A stretch of DNA of 64,000 bases, taken from Tridacna crocea (Eukaryota > Mollusca > Bivalvia > Cardiida > Cardiidae). The notes beneath the pieces were generated by a model. It ran no database searches and was not told where the DNA came from. It was given only the letters and a program-made list of their open reading frames with translations. Both the position numbers and the translations under genes were made by a program. The stretch is from contig OX031063.1 in assembly GCA_943736015.1 (NCBI GenBank), positions 45,400,672-45,464,671 of the forward strand. Direction: 5' to 3'. Shown here piece after piece: positions 35,229 through 48,200 of this stretch. Numbering within the stretch: position 1 is the stretch's first letter; each line of letters begins with the position of its first letter.

Positions 35229-36322
35229 CCGCCCAAAAGTAGATATACATCATTCCTAGCTATTCTTATGTCACTTTTTATACATTGATTGTAATTGTGA
35301 TTTACAAGCAATGCGAGTTACCAAGATGAATTCCATATTTGTTGGTCAGTATTCATTTACCGAGAACCATAGTGTCATAGTGAATGAGCTTATTTATGCA
35401 TGTATTTGCCCAGTAAAACCTTCATCATCAGTCTCATGCTTACCAGCCATATTTGTGGCTTTACGTTTTTGTAATGAAAATTGCGGTTGTTGTTTTTCCG
35501 TTCTACCTGCTCAGAATTATGTCAATTTAACTCCTTGGTATTAAGAAACAAGGAAATAATATGAAGCATCGTGCTTTGGCTGTAAAAGAAAGCTAGGTAT
35601 AAATGCTGGAAAGGAGATGCACTGGGTGTGATATAATAGGCTAAACAACGAGTTTAATGTAATTGAAAATGTGTGGCTTAAAGACTAGTAAACACATCAA
35701 AACTGTAAATTACATGTACCTACAGCAAACTCTCCTGGACGTTTGGTAAAAATATCGAACCTTATAAGTCGTTACCAGAAAGATGTAGAAATTTCGTAAT
35801 ACCAAAAGATTTTACAATAAAATACTGATCAGAAAAAAAAAAATGTTTTGCAATGTTACAATTTTGCACAATAAACAGTTATCATTTTCCAGCAATGTCG
35901 GCTATTTTGGCGTCTGAGTGTAGCCCAAGTTCAAGTTAATTTCTCAAACAGTTATAGAGAATTCATCAAATATCAGCTTTTGTACCACGACGCGAGGGAC
36001 AAGACAATACCTCGATTTTTTTCGTCGATAGCAGCCGACTTGAAAGTGTAAACACAAAGGTTTCATACAAATTTAGCACACTTTAAGCATTGTATCTCTC
36101 AAATATCTGACCAAACTCAAGACCGGCTATTCGTTGTGAAGAAAATGAATTGTGCCCGAAACAAAAATATGGTGATGGTTTGAGGTGGTCTTAAAGCTAT
36201 CATGGACCTTTGTATTCAAGAATGGGTTTGAATTTAGTTCTATCACCAACTTGGAGATTTTCACACAACCAAAGTTCTCACTATGTTGTCCCTGACCCAT
36301 GCAATCAATTAATTTCAATGAA
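35229..36322. other. Intergenic stretch, no gene seen
   Basis: The frame at 35311-35544 has no motif. Confidence 0.45.
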
Positions 36323-36551
36323 TTAACCCTTTACCCCATAAGGCATTTCTATGGCATCTCTTATTGACCGTAAATAACAGCAAGGATGAAGCTGTTTCTT
36401 ATGTGTAAATGAGACCTTTTGATAGCATAGAAAACATTGTGACAAAAGGTGAAATTGCTCGTCACGAGCAATTTCACCTTTCTCCACAATGTTTTCCAAG
36501 GCCTCCTACAAGCAATTCGTAGAAATGAGTATCTGTGGAGTAAAGGGTTAA
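36323..36551. mobile_element. piggyBac-like MITE with hairpin, copy 2
   Basis: TTAA at 36323-36326 and 36548-36551; ends TTAACCCTTTACCCC and GGAGTAAAGGGTTAA. The hairpin 36430-36496 is again 67 nt with a single central base; about 30 of 33 arm positions pair. Same total length (229 bp) as copy 1 but diverged sequence, so it belongs to a related subfamily. Confidence 0.75.
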
Positions 36552-36829
36552 TGTGTCAATAAAAAGTTCCGCAGGCGTTAAAATAGAACACTTAATGTCC
36601 TACATGTGTATCGCTGCAAGTGTTCCGCTTGGACAATTTTCTCTCGGAGTTTGTTGATTGTAGAAGTGGTAAATTTGGGGGGAAAGAGGGGGCAATTTTT
36701 GCAATAGGTATGGTAACTAGTTTATCTAGATTTAGACGGCTGCGGCCAAACTTGTATTTTGGGAAAAAAAAGAAATACTTGAAAGCCAGCAGAACTTATG
36801 TCATGGTACGGTTTCAGTATGTCAGTCTT

Positions 36830-37533
36830 TTTTGTTTGTTTACGTGATAAAGTCTGCATTTGTTGTCGGATTTTCGTGAGACGTGCACAGTTTCATTAAT
36901 AGCTTCAATTCTATCGATTATGAAAAAAAATCTGACTGTCGGTATGGGAAAAGTAGCCATCAAAAGTTGAAATTTTCATTTATTTACGAAGCAATGTCTG
37001 CATTTGTGGTTTGATTTTCTGAAACTTGCAGTTTGTTTACACTGTCAATAACTTGAACCCTATCGATTTTTGGAGAAAAAAAACAAAAAAAGTGACAGTC
37101 AGTATAGGACAAGAGTTATTCAACAGTTGCAGATTTCCATTTCTTGTTTTGGCGATGAAGCCTACAATTTTTGTCAAATTCTTTTGAGACTTGCAAGGAT
37201 TATTTAGTTCATTATTTGGAATTTTTTAAAACTGAAGAAAATCTAGGAAATAACTCGGCAGCCATTTGATGCCTTAGTATTGTTTATCTGTCGAACTCAA
37301 TTTTCTTTTTAATTCGCTTAGATTGTTTAATTAAAAGACTGACTGAAACCCTAAAAGATTAGGCTGGTTTCCAAACAATTTGTTTTGAGATATTTTATTT
37401 CCCCCTTATTTCTTTGTGATTTTTCGTCTTTTTCACATATAAGCATTATGAATTCGTAAAGCATGCTAACAAAAAAAAAAAAAGCAAAATCACTGCCACT
37501 ACAGCGATTTCAAGCCCCCCCCCCCCCCCCCCC
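36830..37533 (+). repeat. Degenerate ~150-bp tandem repeat block 1
   Basis: About three units sharing 'gtttacg.gat.aagtctgcattt', 'gaaacttgca', 'agcttgaaccctatcgatttt' and 'cagtatgggaaaagtagccat'. The block ends in a 'gcatgctaacaaaa' tail, 'gccactacagcgatttcaag' and a 19-base C-run. Block 2 (40830-41980) has the same organisation. Non-coding. Confidence 0.65.
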
Positions 37534-40500
37534 AGTGTAGATGTGAAATGTTGTGAAATGTCTGTACCTTATCAGCCTATTGTATTCTACATCCGTCATC
37601 TGAACATAACAATAGTAATTCATCGAAAGTAAAGACATACATCCCTGCAGTCGAGACGTCAATTATTTCTTATTGAGCTGTGTCATAGCTCACATTGGTA
37701 CAAGCCCGACAGGGTTGAATTGAAAAATGCTATGATAAATGATTGGTAATATCGTTCGCGGGGATATGAATCACAGACTTGCTTTTTATAAACCACCATA
37801 AACAGAAACCGGTCGGTTAGAATTGAATGGGTTTGCTTTTTGTCACATTGCCCATAAAATGAGCATATTCTGCTTGGCTCCGCAGAATACTGGAAAACGC
37901 TAACGATATATTACTAGTTGTTCTTTAACAAGCTTTCTCATGGAATTCGCGATACAAACTTACTCGTAACAAATGTGAAATACTAGTCCTTGAGCAGGTG
38001 CAAGAAAATCTGAAAAAAGTTTCATTTAAATCAATTGTTCACAAAAGGTGCAAGGGGAGGTAGTTTTAGCAAAGCAATTAAAGGAAAAAAACTGGTTTCT
38101 AAGACATATTTTCAGTATGTTGTTATCAGGATTATATTATTTCAAACGTGATCTCTTCATGTGAAACATTTTTTTTTTTTTACAAATGATAGAGTTTATT
38201 TGAGTACGTGAATTTACTCACCTTTACGTTACCTCTAAATACCAATATGGGGTTTCGTCGATCAAGATCACCTTGTGTACAAGTCGAATTTATTTGATCA
38301 TATGGGCTTCTATAGATTTCCCTAGATCCTTATAAATCGAAACTTGTAATTCAGACAATGGTTTTGAACCAACTTATAAGATTTGTTGACATGTGAAATC
38401 TTTGACGGTACATGGAACTTTGTGACTAAGAAAAAGTTTACATACTTGTACATTTATAAATATATTTTCTACTACTTTGGTCATTTATTCTAAAACCATT
38501 CATGTCTTAGAAAATCCGGTCAAAAATAGCCCATTTTATTTTTGTAACATACAATACCTGTAATATAGTCATAAAGTAACGTACTAAATAAAATAAACTG
38601 ACAAGTTCGACGAGTAACTACGAAACTACATTTCGTCTCGCAAACCGGAATTTGGGACAGAAAGCGATACAAGGCCGGAAGTATGCTTACGCCACCACGT
38701 AAATCAGTATAACAATGAGAGCCTGGTTGCTCCATAATTTATGATTTTATATATTCTATTTAGGTGGCCTAAAACGCACAAACCGTTGGGGAAGAGCAAA
38801 AGTTGCTTGTAAAAAGCAACGTCTCAGTTGGCCAACAGTATTTTCATAAGTGTAAACAACATAACCTCAATTAAAGAATTTCTGGGTAGACTGCTGTTTA
38901 ATTTGTAATTTTCATTGTTTTTATGACCAGAGACTCTGAAACTGAATTTTTTTCAATGTACAGTAGGTAGCATCAGCTCATGATAATGCAATGAACAGTA
39001 TTCCCGTAAAAGATTTTTTCAGTCGTGGTTGACAGACTGGTTGGACTTTACAGAGTTGCTGCCTGTCTGGCTGCTTTTTTTGGCCAATTATTGATGTAAA
39101 TCTAAAGAATATGGAAGAGCGATCAGGAGGGGTAACTGAATATCTGGCTTAGGAAACCAGCCAACTAGCCACTTAGCAGGCATACATAGCAAAATTACAG
39201 AAGGTTTTACATTTTAAGCTTTTTTTCATGCAAATAATAATTGATGCTCTTAGACGGGGAGGCAAAATGAAATTGAAATTCAAAATGATCAACTATGCCT
39301 GGCTCGTTTGGCCATAAAGAATTACAGTTACCGTATTTTCCGGACAATAGGCCGCGCAGCCTTTCTGGTTTGGAAAAAGTGGAAATTTTCAAAGGTGCAG
39401 CCTTTACGACAAATCGGCTGATATGTTATTTTTATTTTTCTAAATGATCATTTAGTACCCAAGTGGGCGCCGTTTTGGTTCGGTATTTTTATGAACATTC
39501 TTTTTTCGGTGGGGTAATTGGTGCACGGGCAAACTTAGGAATGTATTAAAACTCTTGACCAAACTTGATTTTCACAGCTGCTGATTGATAATGTCGTTTG
39601 GTATCAATTAATGGTTAACTGCGAATGTAATTTAAGGGATTTTTAATGTAAATCGTCAATCAAACTGAAAATTTGACAATTCGAAATTCCTAAAAAATAT
39701 TCCACAGGGGACAACCGAATGATAAACGAATGATAACGTCCTCAAGTCCTTCGATTGAGTTGATATCCAAAAGGAGAAATCACATCAACGGAATTATTGT
39801 TTTTATGATACATTTACCTGTGCATATATGTATATAGATGTTAGGAACACTGGCTGTCAATGGCTGAGATGTGGCATTTAGCCCTGAAAGTAGAGTGGTG
39901 TCCCAGTTGCAAGGTTGTTTGCTTGGTATCTCGATCTTTATAGGATAAACGGATATATTGCGATTATAATATGTGGCATCATTGATGAACGTATTCAATC
40001 AGTTGTGATTTGGGACAAAACTGAATCGAAATTGACTTTGTAATGGGGCCTAAATTCTAACCCAGTAATATCTGCCCTTTGGTCATGTTCGACCCCATGT
40101 TTATGTATATTTAAAAGATACAAAAAATACTGAAGATCAACTGTTTCGGCCATTTTGACTTGTTCCATATGGAGAAAAAGTTGGACTGTATCTGCACATG
40201 TACTTCAACTTCCTTGACAACCAGAAGATGATTTATTGAAAGAAAGACTCCAACAGAATCAGACTAAATCTACAAGATCGAAATTCACTATTTTTTGTTA
40301 AGAATTTCTTAAAATGTAGATCTATGCCGATATACAACTTTGTGAATATGTAAGCGTATCATGACAAAAGTAATGGAAAAAAAATAACACTGTAAATTTC
40401 ATTGACGTATGAACTACGCAGTTCGACATTCTTTCTTTAACGCCTTTTTTTTTTAAGGTCGGCCTTGATCCCGTTCTTCCTTTTGCAGTTCGCCCTATTT

Positions 40501-40829
40501 CCTGTTCCTTTTTATTTCCTCTACACCCTCACCAACGTCTTGTTTTATTTTCACACGTTGGTCCAAGCTCACGAGAAGGTTACTTTTCTAGTGTGTGTTT
40601 TTTTTTTTAAATAAATGCTAGATCTATTCATTTTTCAGAAAACTGACATGACGAAGAGTAGATAGTTAGGAAATATATACATGTATAGGATGGGATGAAA
40701 GATATTTCTTAAGATTTTGTATGACAGTAGAGAAGGAGTGCTGTTGACCCATGTTGTTATATACATGTAGCTCTAATGGCTGAAAACAAATAGAGCTTAC
40801 TATGTGGGTGGTATGGATTCAGTCCGTCT
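37534..40829. other. Intergenic stretch, no gene seen
   Basis: AT-rich. Open frames up to 75 codons have no motif. No recognisable transposon ends. Confidence 0.5.
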
Positions 40830-41980
40830 GTTAGTCTTTTCTTGTTTACGCAATAAAGTCTGCATCTGCAATCAAATAATCGTCAAAGGTTCAGTTTAAT
40901 AATCATAACAAGTTTGAAACCGCATGATTTTGGAAAAAGCCTTACAATCAGTATGGGAAAGATAGGGACTTCATATTCAAAATTTCCATTTTTTGTTTAC
41001 ACGATAAATTTTGTCAATTGTCATCAGATTTTTTGCGAAACTTGCACATTTTTTTTATCTCGTCAACAGCTTGAGCCCTGATGATTTTGAAAAAAAATCC
41101 AGCAAACAGTAGATCTATGGGAAAAGTAACCATTTAAACTTAAAACTTGAAAATGCCCATTACTTGTTGACGCGATGAAGTCTGCATTTACGATCAGATT
41201 CTCATGAAACTTGCACAATTGCTTTGTATCATCAACAGCTTGAACCCTATTGGTTTTGAAAAAAAAATAATTTGGAGGAAAAAAAATTCATCAGTATGGG
41301 AAAAGAAGCCATTTAACCCATTACCACACAATCCCTACTTTTGACGCCCCTGAGAAAGAAGCCTTTATAAAACATTGTGGGAAAAGGAGAAATGCTGGTT
41401 ACCAGCATTTTGTTCTTTTCTCACAATTTTTTTCTACCCTTCACAAAACAAATTTCATATTTTCAGTCACTTTTATTTTGTTGTCTGCAATTCTTTTCAA
41501 TTTTGACAAACCTAAAATTTGTCGTTTGGTAATGGGTTAAAGTTGAAAGATTCCATTTCTTGCTTAGGGAATGCAGTCCACAGTTTTGATCTAAAAACGT
41601 GGTTCAAGGGATTAAACACTATTACAAGAGAAGAAAATTAGTAATCCATTCAGGATAAGCAGCCACTTGTTGACTTAGTATTGTTTACTTCACAGTCCAC
41701 ATTATAGGTCACATTTCTTTGTAATTTGAAAGGATTGTTTCATAAAATGCATACTGAAAATCTATCCAATCTGGTCTGATTCAAAATAGTTAGTTATAAG
41801 AAATTATACTTCTGTGTTTTCACTGTTTGTTCAATTCACCATGCCTACTTATACTGTCTTGGTGGATTCAAGTCCAGTTGCAAGAACAGTCCGTGTTTTT
41901 TTTTTTTCCTGCATCATGAATTCATAATATATGCTAGCAAAAAGGAAAATGACTGCCAGAAGAGCGATTTCAGGTCCACA
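40830..41980 (+). repeat. Degenerate ~150-bp tandem repeat block 2, interrupted by a MITE
   Basis: Units start at about 40845, 40998 and 41165, with a further unit resuming at 41541. They carry the same phrases as block 1, including the 'atgctagcaaaaaggaaaat' / 'gccagaagagcgatttcagg' end at about 41930-41970. The third unit is split by the TTAA element at 41313-41540. Confidence 0.65.
41313..41540. mobile_element. piggyBac-like MITE with hairpin, copy 3
   Basis: 228 bp, opposite orientation to copy 1 and clearly the same subfamily: TTAACCCATTACCACACAAT with CCCTACTTTTGACGCCCCTG corresponds to the inverse of copy 1's right end. TTAA at 41313-41316 and 41537-41540. The hairpin (41370-41440) has decayed on one arm. 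The flanks join to give an uninterrupted repeat unit with a single TTAA, as in the neighbouring unit at 41131-41140. Confidence 0.8.
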
Positions 41981-44900
41981 ATGGCCTCTAAATGGATTAA
42001 GGGTGGGGTATATGATTTTGCGGTGTTTAACACTGCTTTCAACAATGTTTCAATTATACCAGTACCTCTAGAAGGAAATATTTTCTCAACAGTTTTCAAT
42101 TTAGAAATGAAAAATTGGTAACGGCATGCAGCAGATATCTACTGCCATTAAAACTTTGCTGTGCAGTGTCAAATAAACAGATCTCAACAGATTTGTTATT
42201 GTACGGATTATGATTTAATATACATGTATCTGAGAAAAAAATGTATTTCTCTTCTGTCTCTAGGTTTTGCCTATTTTCATAGTAGATCGAAGTAACTGAT
42301 TGTAATGTAGGGAATCAAATGTTAATAGTCAAATATATTTCAATATAAGAGTTTTCAGGTACAAAATTAATTTCGACATATTCACATAGTTTCTCTCTCT
42401 ATCATGCATCAAGGAACGTTACTACTGATTTCTCCTAATGATTGAAAGGATTGAAAGGAGACCACTAATATGCAAATAATCATAGCGTTGTCATGACTAC
42501 TCTCCCTTCAACACATAAGATATTCATTTGCTCAGTAGGTTGCCTTTCAAGCCAACATTTGAATAATATTTCTCTTTTCCTTTCAAACTATTAATTCTAT
42601 ACAATGGCTTCCTCTACAAATACCACTTCAGCATTATCAACGCTTTCATTCATATTGGTATATCCTACTTTTGTTGTATTTTAGATTGTCGTTATTAGAG
42701 TGGGAAACATGGCAAAAAGACAAGATCAAGAAAGATATGTTGTTCTTTTTTTATTTTATTTTTGTATTCATTTTAAAATATTACCCATTAGTTAACCCAC
42801 CATGAAAGGGAATTACTATTTGTTTTTCAAATTTAAGTCTTAGCATCTTGGCTAAGTCCTTGCTTCTCGATTTTTCTTATTAATTGTTACGTTTTAGCTT
42901 ACTTACTTTCATAGCTTACTCCTTGATTGTTTTTTCTTTCTTTTTAATTTTGTCTACATAGTTAAAGTTTGATGTATTCATTAGCAATGCGTCCATTATG
43001 ATCATAGTTGTTAACGGGCCTTAAAACCTCATCCAATCATTTGTTTATTTATTCCTCGTGTCCTCCGTTCATTACCTTAACAGCTTTCTGTTGAAAATGT
43101 GCACCACTATACAAAGCAGACTTCGATGGCTTTCTTTGATACTCTGTGTAGAAACACACAATACTAAGCAGGTTCATCTTTTCGTTTAAATGAGAGGTAA
43201 GTGCTTTACAGAATGTACTTTACTGGCAAAAAGTGAGTGTTTGCTGTCATAATAGGCTAAACTTTTAAAAGTACATGTATGTAAAGATGCTGCCAAGAAA
43301 AGACAGCATATTTGTACGAAAGCACACTACTTGGAGTTTAAATGGGCCAAAGATAAAACAGAATGAGAAGTACAAGAGTCAAACATTTCGGTGTAAACTC
43401 GAATGAATATAGGATCAAACACAAATAACTGCAGAGCGCCGATTGCATCGAGGATAAAAAACAGACCATATGGAAGTTGCCATCTGATCATAGATTTCAA
43501 GATCAGAAGTTTATTACTATAATTATAATCTTGGACTTTGAAACGGTTTTTAATGTCCTTTCATATACGTAGCAGCTTTAGGGAGTAGAAACATGAAAAT
43601 ACGCATGTAAATTTGTGTGTGTGGTATATCTTTTAACTTTTAACTTTCAAACATTCAGTTCGTTGGTTACAACATGAAAAAAAAAAAAAAAAACGATTCT
43701 AAATGAAATTCTACTTCTTAAGGTTCCAATAGCTATAAGGAGGGTATCTTTTAATGCTCAACACCTTTTTTTCATTATTTGTCATATTAGGTTGGTACAT
43801 GTAAATGCACTTGATCACGATGACCTGGAGGTCGGCATACAGGCTGGTGCATATTGCATAATATCAGTACTCCCTTTCGAAGCCAATGGGTACTTTCGAA
43901 CATTAATATGATCGCAAAAATATCCTGGGAAGGGATGAATCGAACCTTTAAAATTGCAACCTTAAATCCATTAAAAATATTTAGCCGAGTTGGGTTTATA
44001 ATTCATGCCTAATGACCGCACTACAAGATGCGCACGCTGCCAACCACGCAATCGAACTTAGCCTTACGAGAGGACAAAGACAGATCCAGGGTACAGGATA
44101 TATGAGTTATATTTAAAAAAGATAAACGGCGTAAAGTTACCGGCAAATAAATAGGGAGCCATAAAATAGAACATTTCTTCATTCTTTACCAATCACCAAT
44201 TTCTATTCATTCATCTTTAAAGGTGGGTAATTAGATTTTTCATATCGCACCAAATAAAAAAATATGTATATCATCGAAATTTATATGAAAAAAAAATATA
44301 CAAATCATCAATAATTAAGAATCATAAAATTACAAAGATTTTTTAATGGTATTCTCTTAAAAGGCTACGCAACTTCCAAAGCTATTTTTAGATTTCGCCC
44401 AAAAAATGAAAAAAAAAAAAACATTGTGGGAATGTTAAGTGAATGACACGTGACTAGTGACGCCTAAATCCCATAACATAACAAACATGTAATTATTTTC
44501 CATAATGTCTTCTTCGGTCGCTATGTTTGAAGCTTTGTATATGTACTTCCGGTATGTAAATAAGCAATTGCTTATGTAAAAATAGACCGTTTTTCCTGTC
44601 GGTGTCGACCTGGGCTGTAGTAAATCTCTATTTTTTCTTGTTTCTGGATGGTTTTCGACTACTAGGGTTTTATGAATGAAAGTTATAAGGCGTTGGGGGT
44701 ATAACGATGATTATTCTGTATTTTTGTAAAATTTTTGCCCCAAAATCTGTAGGGCCACCTTTAATTGGTATCAGAAAGAAGGTAAAGAGCAAACTTAGCT
44801 TGGCCGAAAAAAAGAGCAGAGGTTGAGAGAAACTGACAAACAACGTAGCACAGTCACCGTTTGTGAAATTGCGACCTAATATTTTGTAATTTTTGTAAAT

Positions 44901-45217
44901 ATCAATGTATTATCTATACTAGGTGACCTCTAGGCCGAACCCTAAGCATACTTACATTGGGAGGGGTTTATCTTAACTTAAAATCTTATCAATTCTATAT
45001 AAACTGTTTCGTAATCTCAGTGAATTAATTTGAAAAGAAATACTCTGATAGAAGGTAAGGTATTTTTGTTTTTAAATGCAGGGATGTATATAGAAAACGC
45101 ACAATATTAAAAAAAAATCATACTCGAAATGTACTGTTGATATGCTGTAGGTCTATACAACAACCTACGCTCAGTTACAAACAATAGTGTGAGAGATTTT
45201 GCATTGATCTTTTTCAG
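41981..45217. other. Upstream flank of the TEP/CD109-like gene; no gene seen
   Basis: AT-rich with A-runs (43677, 44410). A 5' untranslated exon of the downstream gene is expected somewhere here, because the ATG exon is preceded by a good splice acceptor. No core promoter is recognised. Confidence 0.45.
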
Positions 45218-45222
45218 GTGAC

Positions 45223-45275
45223 ATGTTCTTTTGCCTTCTTGTTGTGGCACTTTTCAGCGCCGCATCGGCTAAAAA
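45223..45275 (+). CDS. TEP exon 1: signal peptide
   Basis: The start codon at 45223 lies 5 nt after an acceptor (gatctttttcag), so the 5' UTR is probably split by an intron. The donor is GTAAGTATA, phase 2. It encodes a 16-residue hydrophobic leader ending SAASA, a fitting cleavage site, then Lys. Confidence 0.82.
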
Positions 45276-48200
45276 GTAAGTATAACCTTATTATTGTGTT
45301 ACCTGAACTACAAAGGAAAGGCTAAGGCATTCCTTCAGTATAATCAAGTCTGTAATAAGTTCTTCATATGGACGTACGAGTATTTTCAGTAAAAAGCCAT
45401 ATATCGATATTCTATCCTTCACTGCAGGCCTAAGGACAATTAGGTTTCTAGAAACCAGGAGTCTTTCAGTTTGATATTTACGCCGCTTTCAATACCTCAC
45501 ATCCGTATCATGGTAAAAACTTTTGGATTCAGTAGCCCTTGGGCGGGGTTCTAACGTACTTTGACCAAAGACAATTCCAAGAAGAATGCGGTGGTTCGAA
45601 TGAACCAAGAGCCGATGGTTACGTATCAGACACACTAAACACTAAGTGACGGAGGGCCTCTCATAGATCTTTTTGCACAAACAATTTTGGTAACTTATCT
45701 TAACGATAAAGAATAAAAAGAAATCGTTACTTGAACATCACTCTATCCAGGTATAAAGTTAACAGCTGTATGGTCTAATTATATTTTTGTCTACAAAAAA
45801 TCGTGTTTTAATTTTATTGACTATTCGCATATGGAACCAATTGACTAAGAATTTGCACCGTTTTTGTCCGACATTTAGTGCACTTTTGTTTATGATCGTG
45901 TGCGATTCTGGAACATGAATTCCCAAACATGGATGATGAATGCAAAGACACAAGAAAACCATTTTCATTCACATTAAAATAATCAGTGGTCCCTGCAAAG
46001 AAATATTTGACATATTTCGTTATCCATAGAATCTATAGCAGTTATATATGAAAATTAATTTTAGATTTATTACCTTTAACAGTATTGAATAGACACTATC
46101 CACATCGTTTGACAAGTAAAAGTATTACACGAGCCCCTACGCACTGTTTATGTGCTTTTTGCAATGATGATGTCAAACGAGCAACAGCTTTGGATTTAAT
46201 TGGTCAAATACACGAGCGTATTCTGTGGGGTTAATTCGTCCCCGTGTCAATGACTATTGAATTAATTTTGATTTTACGTATTTAGGAATAAGTATGCATT
46301 TATTTCTGTTGTTGTATATATTTTTATACATATACGAAAGCTCAGTGCCGTAACTGCTGAAGATAGTTGGGTCAAACAAGGACCAATAAATCACTATCAA
46401 AACAGAAACCAGTACCTGAGAGTCAGGTAACCTTTAACATATATTAAGCACGGATACGTACCTTTTTTCCATTTTTACTGAAAGAACAACAGCCGCGCGT
46501 TAGCACTCCCTTCTGCCACCTTTTTTTTTTTTTTCGAAATGTTGCTGTGACTGGCACGACAATGAAATATTGTAAGAAAAGAATATTGTTTCATTAACAG
46601 TACTTGTTGTCATCTACTTTATTGTTATTGTATTTGTCACGCTCAAACAGTTCCTATGTGGTTGTGGCACCGAAGAGTTTTCGTCCAGGCATACCACTTA
46701 ACATAAGTGTCAATATTTTGAAGTCGGCCACCGATGTAAACGTCCAAGCTAGTCTCGTTTTCAAAACAACAAAACAGCCTTTTGTCTCAACAAGCGGCCA
46801 AATTAGACAAGGTATTTATTTTCATTTATAGTTGTACCATTAACATCGCAATCTCCATGACAAACACATTTTGTTTTACAGTATGAAAGGCAAGTAAATC
46901 TTTCGAATGGGAAATTTTAGACAGATAAAAAATTCTCCGATGGCTAATTTTATTCGGTAAACGGAATCGTGCACAACTATACTGACGGGAAAAGGTTCAC
47001 CCGAAGAATTCTTATACTGGTAAATTAACTTCACAATGTATATTTTTTTACGATAACATTTCAGTTAATAATTCACAGCCTGTTTTATCAGCAAATGTCA
47101 ATTCTTTCATTAAAGTCTATAAAGTTTCTTTTTTCGAGTCAGTACCATTTAAGAGCACGAGCAGTTTCTATAACAGCTCTTAATCTCCTAATGACCCACA
47201 CCAGTTTCGTATTCGGTACTAGAGAATCCTGTACCGTTCATTTTTGATAGCTGCCGTCAGTTGTATTATTTTGAGCAGAATTCGACGTTTATGCAGACGT
47301 CCTATGTAATCATGGTCTATGGGGTTGCAGTTCGGGGAGCCTGGCGGCTCAGGGGCAACATTCATGTAGTAGGTGGTCCCGGGTGGCATTATCGTGATAC
47401 AACATCAACCTGCGACAATGTTGAAATGTTGGAATGGTAACTAGACCTAAGACTTGATCAACTTAGCGATATTCAATATACATATTACTTGAAATACTCT
47501 TAAAACTTAAGGGGTTTCTCTGCTTTGATTCATCAGTTATCGAATGATTCTGCAAACTGTGGTGATATTTATTTACTTGTGTATATTTTTTTACCAGATA
47601 CAAACATTACGCTTGAAATTTTGAGAAGGCAATCACAAGACTTTTCCAAAAGCTGAAGTCGGTGCTCATGACGACTACTGCGTTTATTGGCGACGTAATC
47701 AGTCGCCAATGGTACGACAGTTTAGCACATCATTGAACTTTATAAAGACTGCTTCTCGTATGGACACTTTTCAATGGCTCATTTGTTATTAGTGTAAAAT
47801 AATTTTGGTCCACTTTTATCTTTATAGGTAACCCAGGTATCCTTAAACTACAGGTATGGGAATTTTATTTTCGTCTCACATTTTTTTTTCTCTCATTTAA
47901 CAACGGATTACAAATGAAACGAATGAGAGATCGCAAAAGCAACACTCGAAAACAGTAAATAAATGATCAGTAGATGTTCGATAAATCAACGCTTAATTTC
48001 GCCATACATGTAGTTATAGCTTCACTTGTGTAATTTATTTGCTGTAGTAAAGCGATACGTACTGTGCACGTCATGAAATTGTATTAAGATCTTTTTGACG
48101 AAATATTTAATTATATTTTTAAACGAAATACCTCTGGTACATGTATATTTCAAAGTGTAACGTAAATTATGCTACGCGTTTTTATTTTTGTTTGCTGTCA

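Noticed and set aside
36830-41980. Possible CRISPR-like array from regular repeats
   Set aside because: Units are long, diverged and without short constant repeats; the genome is eukaryotic.
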